A stretch of DNA of 64,000 nucleotides, taken from positions 163,393,629 to 163,457,628 of the forward strand of contig OU015499.1 of assembly GCA_907164885.2 (NCBI GenBank), written 5' to 3'. Made by a program: the position numbers and the translations under genes. Positions 32,936-43,786 of the stretch are shown piece by piece (position 1 is the stretch's first letter; every line of letters begins with the position of its first letter). This DNA comes from Dolomedes plantarius. Lineage: Eukaryota; Arthropoda; Arachnida; Araneae; Dolomedidae. The notes below the pieces were generated by a model. The model had not been told where the DNA came from. It ran no database searches and saw only the letters and a list, made by a program, of their open reading frames with translations.

Positions 32936-33098
32936 GAACTTCCAACGGATCTTCTACATGGCGGGTTTTGCTGAATGAATGAACTTGTGACGCTGCAGCG
33001 CATCTTAACTGCGCAACTGGCAGTATATTAAAGAGGAGAAATTTCGATTCCAGGCCAGAAATTCTTTGCAAATTTCATTCCGTGTACTCAGGTAGACA

Positions 33099-33537
33099 CA
33101 TAGGCGTAGCGTCGGGGGGGGGGGGGGTTCCCCCCACTTAACTTGAAATAAATTAAAACGTTATTACAAGTTCAGTTATAATTGGAAAATTGTAGAAAAC
33201 TTTTAAGAAAGTTGTTTTTTCCCCGGTATTTTAAACTGTGAAACTGAAGATTCCGATTATGTCTTTAGCCTTAACATTGTTTTTAACAATGATATGATCC
33301 ATAACAAAAATTCATAACAAAAATAACATTTTATTCATATTATATTTATTTTTCTCATTGTATAACTTCTGAATACTACTCAAGTACATCAATTCTATTG
33401 TTATTCAAAATAAAAAAATCATAATATTTCATATTTTAAAGACCGTCCGGTAGTCAATGCGCGGATGAGGACCCTAACTGAATTCAATTCGTGCCCCCCC
33501 CCCAAAAAAAAAAAGTTAGAAGCACGCCACGCCTATG
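33099..33537. mobile_element. hAT-type MITE, copy 2
   Basis: 439 bp, the same family as 18,530-18,975, with ends CATAGGCGTAGCG and CCACGCCTATG. An exact 8-bp duplication, GGTAGACA, lies at 33,091-33,098 and 33,538-33,545. A long G run (left) and C/A run (right) are just inside the ends. Confidence 0.93.
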
Positions 33538-33545
33538 GGTAGACA

Positions 33546-34715
33546 GTAACTATGACTCGCATACAGGTGCGCGAACAATGTGCGCAGATGTCAGCATTTG
33601 AGATGTCAGCATTTGTAGTTGGGCTCATAGAAGCCGGTTTGTCTAATCGGCGAATCGCTCTAAATTTGGATAGGGGTGATTCCACTATCAGACGATGTTG
33701 GCATGAACGGTTGAACCATGGCCGAACACAGCGTCAAGAAGGAAGCGGTCGGCCTAGAGAAACGACAGAACGTGAGGACTGGGCAATCGTCAGAGCGGCA
33801 CTCACAGCCCCAAATTCACCATTATCATCAATCGTACGTGCAACTGGTGCTTCGGTGACCGCAAGGACCATTCATAGGCGGTTCAGAGAAAGGGAGCTGA
33901 GATCACGGCGCCCCTTGCGCAGACTACCATTGACCTCTGTACACCGACAGGCCCGTTTGCAGTGGTGTCGGGCACATTCGACTTGGAATGTCGCTGACTG
34001 GAGTAAAATTGTCTTCAGTGATGAGTCCCGCTTCGAATGGAGCCCCGATGACCAGCGAATACGTGTCTGGAGACGCCCCGGACAACGGTGGGATACCAGC
34101 CTGACTGTCTTCCGCCATACGGACCGACAACCAAGAGTGATGGTCTGGGGTGCCATTGCATTTCATAGCAGGACCCCTTTGGTTGTCATCCGCGGCACCC
34201 TCACGGCACAGGGGTACGACGGCGATATTCTACGCCCCGTTTTGCTGCCCTTCATATCACGCCATCTTGGGCTTACATTTCAGCAAGATGATGCCCGCCC
34301 GCACACAGCGAGATTTTCTGCGGCTTGTCTTCGTGCTTGCCCAACGCTACCTTGGCCAGCACGGTCTCCGGATCTCTCCCCCATTGAGCCGTATGGAGCA
34401 TTATGGTCAGGGCCCTCCAACCAACTCGGGATTTTGACCAGTTGGACAGAATTTGGCACGATATCCCGCAGGAGGACATCCGCCCCCTCTATCAATCAAT
34501 GCCAAGGCGAATAACTGCTTGTATAAGGGCCAGAGGTGGACCAACGCGTTATTGACTTTTCACTTTATGGAGCTCTTTCTCTTCAATAAATCATCCAATT
34601 TTCCCCAAATTGTAATCATTTGTTCTTCTGTACATGTACATCACATCTACCGATTTTCGTCCCATTCGGATAATTCCTTGGTGCGTCTTTTTCTTTCACG
34701 GTGCGCCTAAGAGTG
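33546..34715 (+). mobile_element. Tc1-like element, 5' end not identified
   Basis: The right end is at 34,715 (reverse complement CACTCTTAGGCGCACCGTGA), followed by TA. The left boundary is unclear: the hAT MITE target duplication ends at 33,545, only seven bases before the transposase ATG, and no matching inverted repeat is seen upstream. Confidence 0.7.
33552..34553 (+). pseudogene. Tc1-like transposase with one frameshift after the catalytic Glu
   Basis: ATG at 33,552. The N-terminus has a small tandem duplication (MSAFEMSAF). The helix-turn-helix (EAGLSNRRIALNLDRGDSTI), GSGRPRETTEREDW linker and second HTH are intact. Catalytic positions: Asp in VFSDESRF, Asp in QQDDARPHTA, Glu in SPDLSPIE, with 32 residues between the last two, as in the 2,027-2,945 relative. 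One base appears lost directly after the Glu codon. The annotated frame then runs into unrelated residues to 34,514, while the shifted frame continues the expected tail (SMPRRITACIRARGGP) to a stop at 34,553. A single lesion suggests a fairly recent loss. Confidence 0.85.
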
Positions 34716-34726
34716 TATATAAATGG

Positions 34727-37620
34727 TGGCCAGTCATGGTTCCGAAAACAGTGACCGCTGTGCGAGGTGGCCAGGCAGAGAAGTTTCACTGCACTTACAA
34801 CGAACACCACTGAACGCATTTGTTTGCCTTTGCCTCGGTCTGCTCACTGGGTGGTACAGCAAAGGAAGTTCGTTATTCTTCGTGAGCCGTCGTTCGTGTA
34901 TGTAGCCTTACCTTTTTATTTTTTTCTTTGAAATTTCATTTGCAGTAGGAAACGTTGTTCGTAACTGGATAACGTTCGAAAAACAAAACCCATCACAATA
35001 ATTCACTACACGATAAGAACGAACGGCTGCACAAGCATTCGGTTTGCTCGAGTGGACGCCAACCGAATTTCAAAGCGAAAGTTCAATGGGTTCGTTCGCC
35101 GTTTTTCTCTGTTTTTATAGGCCCCATCCATCGGCATTTTGACCACTGATGAGGTGCTTCGGCGTTCTTCGTTGTGAATACCGAGCACTTAGACAGAGTT
35201 CGTGTCATAATTTTGCTTTGTTTAGGTGTTTGGTAGCTTGATGAGTATTTTCCACTCAGCAGAGTGTTACATGCATGTTCTGTAAGATGTTGCACGTCAA
35301 AACATGATGAACAATCTATTGAAAGGTCTATATCACTCATCCCTCTCTGATTTACCCCGTATAGTTGCCTAGTATAGTTGCTTTTTGGATTCTTGTAAAT
35401 CCATAGAAAGTTTCATCTCACTCATCGCTCTTCAGTTTTCCCCGTGTCCTGCCCTCTATAGTCGTCTTTTGTATTCTAGAAAAGGTCATCTGAATGCTAA
35501 ACAACGTGCAAATATTTAAGTTGGCTTTCGGTGTTGCAGTTTTAGGATACGAGTCGTAAAAATTAGAATTCCATTTTTGATCCTGTGTTCGAAAAGCTTC
35601 CCTTTTTACGTGTTAGAAAGATTTTACTTGCCAATGCGTTTTACAGAAACATCTTGCTGAGGTGTGAGGTATGTCCGAAAAGAATTATGCACTGGCAGTC
35701 ATGAAAATTATTACAATCTATCTGTGCAGCGTAGCTTTGTATGTGAGAGTACAGCTTATTGAATGATTTAAAAACATGAATATCTCATTAGTTTTCTTTT
35801 TTTTATATCATTGCAGGTATAATCGACCCCCTGTCGGTAGATGTGCTGCTGAAAATTTCGTTTGAAATTTAACGCCCAGAAGAAATCACTTCGCAGAACT
35901 TCTAAGACACAGAAATCTTTACGCAGTGTAAAAGAATAAAGCGGGTTGTGGAATTCAAGTCCCTAAAATGAGAGTGAATACTACAGTTTCAGCGCCGTGC
36001 AGAATCTGTGCGAATTCTAAATGGAGAATGTCTCTGTAGTTCATTGGAATTTGCCGTGCTATTTTTTTCCAGTTTGCATCTATTCTCTGATCATATTTCA
36101 GACAACTGTAGATTCCTATAATTTAGGTTCATAAACAATACTTATTCATTCTGACATAAAATCAGATTTTAAAGTTATACAGACAATAAACTTAACTGCA
36201 TTAGTGAATTATTTTTTCAATGAAATGGTCCAGATAAATAATGTTTGACATGAATCACTGACCTTCGTGGCCGGCAGATTTCATTTTACCTTACCTTTCT
36301 GAACTGACCATTGATGTGAGATTCTCATTAAAGGAAATAAATCTTTTGCATCCATCTTTCGCTTCAAACATCGTGTTTCCGAAGGAATATTAATGATAAT
36401 AAACATATTTAAGTTGGATTAGAGTAACTTAACCTATTCGTGTTTTATCACATCAGCCGTGCTTTGGTCATGGAGGACGAACCGACTTTTAACGATTCCG
36501 ACGAAAGGAAAAATTTAGGCGCCAGTCATTCTTCCCAGGAGCAAGAAATATCTACTCTCATTGATTCGTGCTTTTCAGATGGATCTGACGCCACTGAAGA
36601 AGACCTCAACTCTAAGCACGTAGAGAATATTTCCGAATGCGAAAACGTCTCCACCCGACCGCTTCACCGAAACACATACACACCCGAGCATACGGGAGAA
36701 AAACCCTTCACGTGCGACGTTTGCAAAAAAGGATTTTCAAACGAGAGCGCACTCAAAAGACACCTGCGCAGCCACAACGGAGAAAAACCTCACGTCTGCT
36801 CTGTGTGCCAGAGAGGATTCGCCCGGCAGGAGCAACTAAGGGACCATCTGCGCACCCACACGGGAGAAAGGCCTTTCTTGTGCGATATCTGCCAAAAAGG
36901 GTTCTTCCGGCAGGGCAACCTGAAACAGCACCTGATCACCCACACAGGAGAAAAGCCTCACGTCTGCGATGTCTGCCACAGGGGGTTCCCTCGACAGAGA
37001 GATCTGAAGGTACACCTGCGCACCCACACCAGAGAGAAACCTTTCTCGTGCGATTTCTGTCAGAGAGGGTTCGTCCGGCAGGAGTACCTGAAGCAGCACC
37101 TGCTCACCCACACGGGAGAGAAACCTTTCTCGTGCGATTTCTGTCAGAGAGGGTTCGTCCGGCAGGAGTACCTGAAGCAGCACCTGCTCACCCACACGGG
37201 AGAGAAACCTCTCGCCTGCGATGTCTGCCACAGGGGGTTCACTCGACAGAGTGAGCTGAAGGTACACCTGCTCTCCCACACGAGAGAGAAACCTTTCGCC
37301 TGCGATGTCTGCCAGAGAGAGTTCGTCCGGAAGGAGCACCTGAGGCAGCACCTGCTCACCCACACGGGAGAAAGGTTCTTCTCATGCGACGTGTGCGGGA
37401 AGGAGTTCCGCGAGGAGATGAACCTTGAGAGGCACATGGGCATGCACACGGCAGAGAAGCCTTCCGAGGAAGAGACACGCAACTACACCGGGGGAAAACC
37501 GTTCGTCTGCAAGGTGTGCGGGAAGGGGTTTTTCCTGCAATGCAGCTTGACCAGGCACAGCCGGACTCACCTGGGAGAAGTCTCATTCATCAAAGAGGAA
37601 ATTCCGGACGAGGGCTGAAG
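34727..37620 (+). repeat. Segmental duplication, copy B
   Basis: Direct-orientation counterpart of 19,717-26,690. It begins right after the TA and ATAAATG that follow the Tc1 end, keeps the Harbinger target empty (35,188-35,194), and ends in the zinc-finger exon. The presumed leader intron is at 35,669-35,816. Confidence 0.9.
36470..37618 (+). CDS. C2H2 poly-zinc-finger protein B (382 aa)
   Basis: ATG at 36,470 (MEDEPTFNDSDERK), chosen because it aligns with gene A; the frame upstream starts only at GTG. Residues 1-75 are acidic. Ten C2H2 fingers follow from residue 80, mostly joined by TGEKPF-type linkers. Fingers 5 and 6 are identical at nucleotide level (84-bp tandem copy, about 37,035-37,203). 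The linker between fingers 9 and 10 is longer (about 21 residues, TAEKPSEEETRNYTGGKPF). Most fingers begin the recognition helix with Arg-Gln (e.g. VRQEYLKQH), so they may contact similar bases. It ends IKEEIPDEG. Expected to be a nuclear DNA-binding regulator; the target is unknown. Confidence 0.92.
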   Translation: MEDEPTFNDSDERKNLGASHSSQEQEISTLIDSCFSDGSDATEEDLNSKHVENISECENVSTRPLHRNTYTPEHTGEKPFTCDVCKKGFSNESALKRHLRSHNGEKPHVCSVCQRGFARQEQLRDHLRTHTGERPFLCDICQKGFFRQGNLKQHLITHTGEKPHVCDVCHRGFPRQRDLKVHLRTHTREKPFSCDFCQRGFVRQEYLKQHLLTHTGEKPFSCDFCQRGFVRQEYLKQHLLTHTGEKPLACDVCHRGFTRQSELKVHLLSHTREKPFACDVCQREFVRKEHLRQHLLTHTGERFFSCDVCGKEFREEMNLERHMGMHTAEKPSEEETRNYTGGKPFVCKVCGKGFFLQCSLTRHSRTHLGEVSFIKEEIPDEG

Positions 37621-37647
37621 TATATATCCACACTCACTCACAATCTC

Positions 37648-39005
37648 TATATATAAAACAGTTCCGTAACTGACTGACTGACTGACTGACATACAACGCA
37701 CAGACCAAATCGCTGGACCTAAAGGGCTGAAATTTTGCATGGTGATTCTTCTAGCGTAGGGGTGCACTAAGAGAGATTTTTGAAAAATTCTTAGATTTTT
37801 TAAAATTAAATTTTTCAGCTGTTTTTGTAACATTCTTTAACGTTTGCATTTAAAATAATAATCCGAGAGTAAGAAATTTATATTACGAAGAAGAGAAAAA
37901 TTTATATCACGAGAAAGATCATAAAAAAATTCCTTTAAAATGAAATCTTTTTCGAATCTTGACCTCCATTTTCTGATTTTTGGTGAATTTTTAAAGATTC
38001 ATTTTTAGAATTTAATTTATTAAAATGCCGATCGCGCGATTTCTTTTTCTGGTACTTTAAAGTAATTTATCGTCACGTGCAAAACAACTAAATAGACAAA
38101 AAAAAATATTTTTTTCTTGCTAATGCTGCAGACGATTAGACATTATCCAAAAAAATATCGAAATACAGTAACTATCATTGACACCTCCGCTTTCGCGTAT
38201 CGACCCATGAAATCACTGAAGACCAGTCGCTACGTAGCAATACCTGAATACGCAGCCGAGGGTTAATTTCCCAAGTTCGGTGACATTTTGCATTGCTGTG
38301 GGGCTCGAGGATGCCGGACAAACAGCACAGATCTGTCATCCACTCGAGGCACCTTTGAAATACAGTAAAAGATATGTTCCTCAAACTGTACTATATTCTT
38401 TAGTAGTGTAAGGTATACACAAGATTCGATTCACAAGAATCGAACTTTTGAGTGAATTAAAGAAGCTGCTTTAGATATGCTAATTTCGGCATACGCGCTT
38501 AGTATAAATACCACGCATCGTCATTAATAAAAAAAGGAGAGGTTGTTAAGGTTGAAAAGGTGTTATCCTGCGCTAGTGCTTAGCGGGCCAGAAGTTTACT
38601 TGGCAGTACTGCTGGTTTGACTTACTGTTCGTGAGTATAAAAATATATTGTTCTTGAAAGCTGTGTTTATACATTCCGTACAAGTAGTACGCATGCTTAT
38701 TGCTGTAAAAGCCAATTATATGTGCAACGAATTCAATAAACATTATTTCATGTATAAACTGTGTTTGCTTCAAATTCAAATAGAGTGCCACTTCAAATTA
38801 TATACACCCAAGTCTGGGTAGAAGTGAGCATAGATTCTCTATAGTATGTTCTATTAGATTTGATTTGAATATTTTCTTCTACATTATTTTGTCTATAAAA
38901 ATATCCGTTACGATTTTTTATAGATTTTTTTTTTTTACACCAATTACATACATTGATCGTTGTATTTAATTTGAATGTGTTCCGTAGCGAAGTACGGGTA
39001 TTCAG
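37648..39005 (+). mobile_element. Possible degenerate Helitron-like repeat
   Basis: It starts TCTATATATAAAACAG and runs through (CTGA)n and GAAATTTTGCATGGTGATTC, the usual leader of arthropod Helitron-type repeats. Near 38,976-39,005 lies the hairpin CCGTA-GCGAAG-TACGG followed by GGTATTCAGT. The final CTRR is not clean, and the middle contains unrelated pieces, including a segment at 38,289-38,318 (GGGGCTCGAGGATGCC) that recurs inverted at 39,389-39,418. Boundaries are tentative. Confidence 0.4.
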
Positions 39006-39009
39006 TACG

Positions 39010-39275
39010 GTGTAGGCGCGCCCGAGTCCGTTTTCGACCCATCGTAAATGCCTGGATAGGGGTGATTCCTGGATGAGTACTGACTTTGCCGGTTGGGTTT
39101 CCCAAATATTAATATTTTTTATATATTCTTCGGCGTCGTACGTCACACCGAATAGATCCTGCTTCACACCTAGTCGACAAACAAGACCTAGCGCTGCCTC
39201 GTATTTAAAATTGATGCAGTGGTTTTCTTTCACGGACTGCCCGAAGAATCGGCTTAGCAACTTAAGGGGACTCAC
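39010..39275 (-). CDS. Unrecognised coding-like fragment
   Basis: The first ~88 codons of a 160-codon minus-strand frame have protein-like composition (FGQSVKENHCINFKYEAALG, RLGVKQDLFGVTYDAEEYIK, WETQPAKSVLIQESPLSRH, RWVENGLGR). The remainder runs into the Helitron-like end and is not coding. I do not recognise a family. It could be a captured exon or part of an unidentified element protein. No splice sites or start are certain. Confidence 0.35.
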
Positions 39276-41176
39276 TACCCTTAAGTTGTTAACTTAAGTC
39301 TTTAAACAATTTACTCCCAACTGGGGAGTAAATAATTATTTAAAATTATTAAGAGGCATAAACATTATTTTATAAACATTAATTTATCCGGCATCCTCGA
39401 GCCCCACAGCAATGCAAAAATTATTATTAATTATTTAAAATTAAATGCTTAATGCTTAAAATGCTTAAAATTATTTACTCCCAACTGGGGTTTATTACAG
39501 CATTTAAAAATAAAATTATTTAAAATTATTTTGAGAGTTAAAAATTTGTTTATTAAAATAAATATATCAATTTATCGTATACATAAAATTTGGAAAAATT
39601 GGGAGTAAATTGAAAACTGGGAGTAAATTCTGTTAACTTAAGTCCCTTAGTCTTTAAAACATTAATTTTTTTGAAAAAAATATATGTTAAAGCCTGATCA
39701 TTTCTGAACAAAATAAAGCAAACCGCGTGAAAATATTCCGCTTAGTTCCGGAGATATTGATGTTCTAAATATTTAATGACTGATCAAGTTTATGGTAAGA
39801 AAAATTTTAAACTCATTTTTCTCAAAATGTAAATTTGCATCATTCCGCAACTGACAGCTCATAAACTATGAAACATAATTCCACGAAATTTTTATCTCTG
39901 CATAATCATGTTATTTTATTGCGTCTGAACTAGAATTATTGCAATCGCTGCACATTTTGTTATTTTTTCAGGGGTAAATGAATGCAAAAATTCAAGGAAA
40001 TTTTAAGTATATTTTGAGCAGTTTTAAAAAAAAAAATTGAAAAAATATTTTAATGTTGAATGTTTTATGCTCAATTGTATTTTGAATTATTTATTTTAAA
40101 TATAAAACAGGAATTATACATTTAAGTTTAAAATTAATTTCATAGTTCAGCGCGCAAGCCAGTATACTATAAAAATGCTTAAAAAACAAGGTATATCTAC
40201 AGCATTTAAAAATAAAATTATTTAAAATTATTTTGAGAGTTAAAAATTTGTTTATTAAAATAAATATATCAATTTATCGTATACATAAAATTTTGAAAAA
40301 TTGGGAGTAAATTGAAATACAGTAACCACCGCTTATAGTGATCACTGGTTATAAGAATCAACCGTTTATAAGAATCAATATCGCGAAAACAAAAACAAAT
40401 GAATTATTTCCATGTTAAAATTTTCGCTTTAAAGAATCAATCCACCGGTTTTAAGAATCAGTTTACACTCTTCGCTTTACTTCCATTTTTCCAAAAAACC
40501 TACTTAAACCCTCAAAAGGCACGAAGTTCGTTCTTTTTTTTAAAGAAAGATTGATAAGATGGGATGGAATATAGTCGTAAAATTCACCCCTTTCTTTATT
40601 AGACATAACATAATCGTTTCCCCTTAAACGCTTTACCACAACACTGTCCTATTAGCTTGACCCGGGGGCAACTTTACCCGTCCGAGTAAATCTTCGTCTG
40701 AGACTATAAGTATTGAAAGAGGTATAAACAGCCTTCTGAAAACTTCATTACGTCAAATTACAGTAGAAAACTTTTTCTTGCTCCCTTCCCGTAGTTGAAA
40801 TGTTAAAACTGTTAAGCAGGTATGTTGTAACTTGTAACAAATATTGTATTTTTTTCTTCTCTTACTATAATCATGTGTATCTACTTATAGGTCTAAAAAT
40901 TAAGTTTTATTTTTAAAACTATAAAAAAAAATTTAATAAAAGATAGTTAATGTAAATTAAAGAGTATTTTATGGTAAATTATCTAATATATGTATATATA
41001 GGTGTGTGTGTTCCAGTCCAAAAACCTAAAATTCGGTTATAAGAATCAACCGCTTATAAGAATCAAAAACAGTAATAACAAACGTGATTCTTATAAGCGG
41101 AAATCACTGTAGTTACAAAGAGTCAAAAAGTATGGAAATATGCCTTATTTCCTCGACTTAAGAGTCCTGAGTCCCC
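39266..41176. mobile_element. TTAA-flanked (piggyBac-like) MITE, family 1
   Basis: TTAA lies at 39,262-39,265 and 41,177-41,180, with inverted ends GGGGACTCA...(C)TTAAG on both sides. No transposase. A 120-bp sequence is directly repeated (39,496-39,613 and 40,198-40,316), and a palindrome, TTTACTCCC-AACT-GGGGAGTAAA, lies at about 39,309-39,331. A Tigger-like MITE is nested at 40,320-41,109, so the original length was about 1.1 kb. Confidence 0.7.
40320..41109. mobile_element. Tigger-like MITE (CAGTAACCACCGC family), copy 1
   Basis: 790 bp between TA dinucleotides. Left end CAGTAACCACCGCTTATAGT; right end complement CAGTGATTTCCGCTTATAAG. The motif TTATAAGAATCA repeats several times just inside both ends, as expected for transposase-binding sites. 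No transposase is encoded. Confidence 0.88.
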
Positions 41177-41845
41177 TTAAATATAGAGATTTGATCATGC
41201 AATTAACTGGGTAATCGAAACCAAATACCTCGAAAAGCAGATGCAATTTGCTCACGGGTAAAGCGCATATGCTCGTAACTCTACGGAAAAGGTGTCAATT
41301 GGCCAACTTGAGGAAGTTTGGACAAACGGCGTGTGTTGCGTGCTGCATTTCAATGCTAAATAGTAAAGTCGTGCTGCATTCACCCTCCAACCCATGGGAT
41401 CAAAACACTGGAAAAGATTATTTATTTTGGACACCGTCAAGTACTTGGGAATAAAATATTTCTCAGTGATAATTAAACTTGAGTAAACTGTTGTGATGAA
41501 AAAAATCCGGATATGTTCTCAAACGTTGAATGTACAGTAGAAAATTGTTAATAATATTAAAATTGTGTGTGATTAAACGTGTCTCTTCGACTTTTGAAAG
41601 TCTTAGAGTTATTATTATGATGAATGGGATCAATTTCTTAAAAGAAAAGTTTTATTTAATAGGCTTTGAAATCTAAAAAGTAACTTTCACCATTTTCATT
41701 TGCTTTCAAAGTATATTGGACAGTTACCCGTTGTTATCAGGTTTGCTACGACAGCATTCAGCTCTTCTTGACGAGGTGAATTAGGGGTGATAAAGGTGAA
41801 TTAGGGGTGATTTATTTTTCATCGTAAACTACTTATTTTTAAGTA
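41177..41845. other. Spacer between two MITEs
   Basis: Weak 60-70-codon frames on both strands at 41,250-41,450 with no recognisable motif. GGTGAATTAGGGGTGAT is tandemly repeated near 41,776-41,812. Confidence 0.45.
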
Positions 41846-42734
41846 CAGTAACCACTGCTTATAGTGATCAGTGGTTATAAGAATCAACTGTTTATAAGAA
41901 TCAATATCGCGAAAACAAAAACAAATGTATTATTTCCATGTTAAAATTTTCGCTTTAAAGAATCAATCCACCGGTTTTAAGAATCAGTTTAAACTCTTCG
42001 CTTTCCTTTCATTTTTCAAAAAAAGCCACTTAAACCCTCAAAAGGCACGAAGTTCTTTCTTTTTTTTAAAAAAAAGGAAGATTGATAAGATGGGATGGAA
42101 TTTAGTCATAAAATTCATCCCTTTCTTTGTTAGGCATAACATAATAGTTTCCCCTTAAACGCTTTAGCACAACACTGTCCTATTAGCTTGACCCGGGGGC
42201 ATCTTTACCCGTTCGGGTCCGATTTCACTTTTCTCCATTGACAAACAAAAATAGGGTCTCTTTTTTCCCACCTCCCACATCCTGTTTGCGATTTCCTGGA
42301 CCCTGAAACACATAAATCTTCGGCGAAGTGTAAATGTGACATTAGTAGATTCAGCACGTTATCAAACCGTGAAACATAAGCTAGAAGGTGAATCTTCGTC
42401 ATAAATTATTAGTATTTAAAGAGGTATAAACAGCCTCCTGAAAACTTCATTGCGTCAAACTACCATAGAAACCTTTTTTTTTTTTTTGCTCCCTTCCTGT
42501 AGTTGAACTGTTAAACCATTAAGCAGGTATGTTGTAACAAAGATCAGATTTTTTATTCACTTACTATAATCATGTGTATCTACTTATAGGTATAAAAATT
42601 AGGTTGTATTTTTAAAATTATAAAAATTAATTGTGTGCCTGTCCAAAAACCTAAATTTCGGCTATAAGAATCAACCGCTTATAAGAATCAAAAACAGTAA
42701 TAACAAACGTGATTCTTATAAGCGGAAATCACTG
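41846..42734. mobile_element. Tigger-like MITE (CAGTAACCACCGC family), copy 2
   Basis: 889 bp between TA dinucleotides, co-linear with copy 1 and in the same orientation. It contains about 155 bp (about 42,218-42,400) that copy 1 lacks, so copy 1 is probably a deletion relative to it. The same subterminal TTATAAGAATCA repeats are present. Confidence 0.88.
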
Positions 42735-43073
42735 TATAACGAGATAGTCAAAATAACTCTTAAACTAGTAAAACAGAATTATCATTTTCATTGAAAATTT
42801 TAAGAGATATAATAAAACAGTAAATAATCTATTAATTCCAATGATTAAAGTTTTAAATGTTATGAATCTCCAAGAAATTGATTTTAAATATATTCCATTC
42901 GTGTAATCGCCACAAATATCTGATACTGACCGAAAATTGTTTATATCATAAGCATAGATTTTTATAGGTTATAGCAGTTTGTTAAAAATTTACATCAGCT
43001 TTAAAGGAATATGCATTTCGAAAAAGTTCTTAAATTTTTAGAAATCCACATCGCGAGACTATCTGCTTTTTAA

Positions 43074-43779
43074 GGGGACAGTGGACCTTCAAACCTAACT
43101 TTTTTTGTTTTGAATGGATTTGCTTGAAATTTGAATTTGTGATTTATAGATATATAAAAGTGGTTAAAATTTAATGATTAAATATTAATAATTTATGAAT
43201 TATTAATTATATCAAAAATTGGTCTCATTTAAAATGTTCCGTGCGCATTTCTTTTGCATATAATATCATAATTTTTATTTACAGGATACCTTATAGAACT
43301 AACAACGAAACTGATTGCTTATTTTAAGCATTCATTAATTATATAAAGAGAAAAAAATAATAGTGAAAACACCCTTTTTATTACGCAAAATACCTCTAAA
43401 TCATCTTTTCAAGTACAAAATTTAGAAATTCTGAGCTACGAAGCATAATTATTTTCAATAAGATTTATTCGATATACAGTTAAGTATATAAAACTTAAAT
43501 TTCAAAGCAATCCTATAATTAGAAATGCGCCCGGAGCACTTTGAATATTCGTATGACATGAAAAATTTTTTCTTGAGAAAAACACATTTAAATTTATTGC
43601 TATTAGTAACCACAAAATATCTAAATTAAATACAAATGCCTATAACTAGGAAAGCAATCGCAGAAATTAAAAATTCTTTTTGCAACACTTTCCTACTCGT
43701 CCGTAGTTTCACAATTCAGTAAAATAAAAAAAATCGAATTTTTAGACGACTTTCACAATTTTGAAAGTCCACTGTCCCC
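43074..43779. mobile_element. TTAA-flanked (piggyBac-like) MITE, family 2, copy 1
   Basis: 706 bp with inverted ends GGGGACAGTGGAC(C/T)TTCAAA and TTAA at 43,070-43,073 and 43,780-43,783. The paralogous sequence at 31,369-31,378 (CTTTTTAAGCTC) is the empty site with a single TTAA. No coding capacity. Confidence 0.92.
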
Positions 43780-43786
43780 TTAAGCT

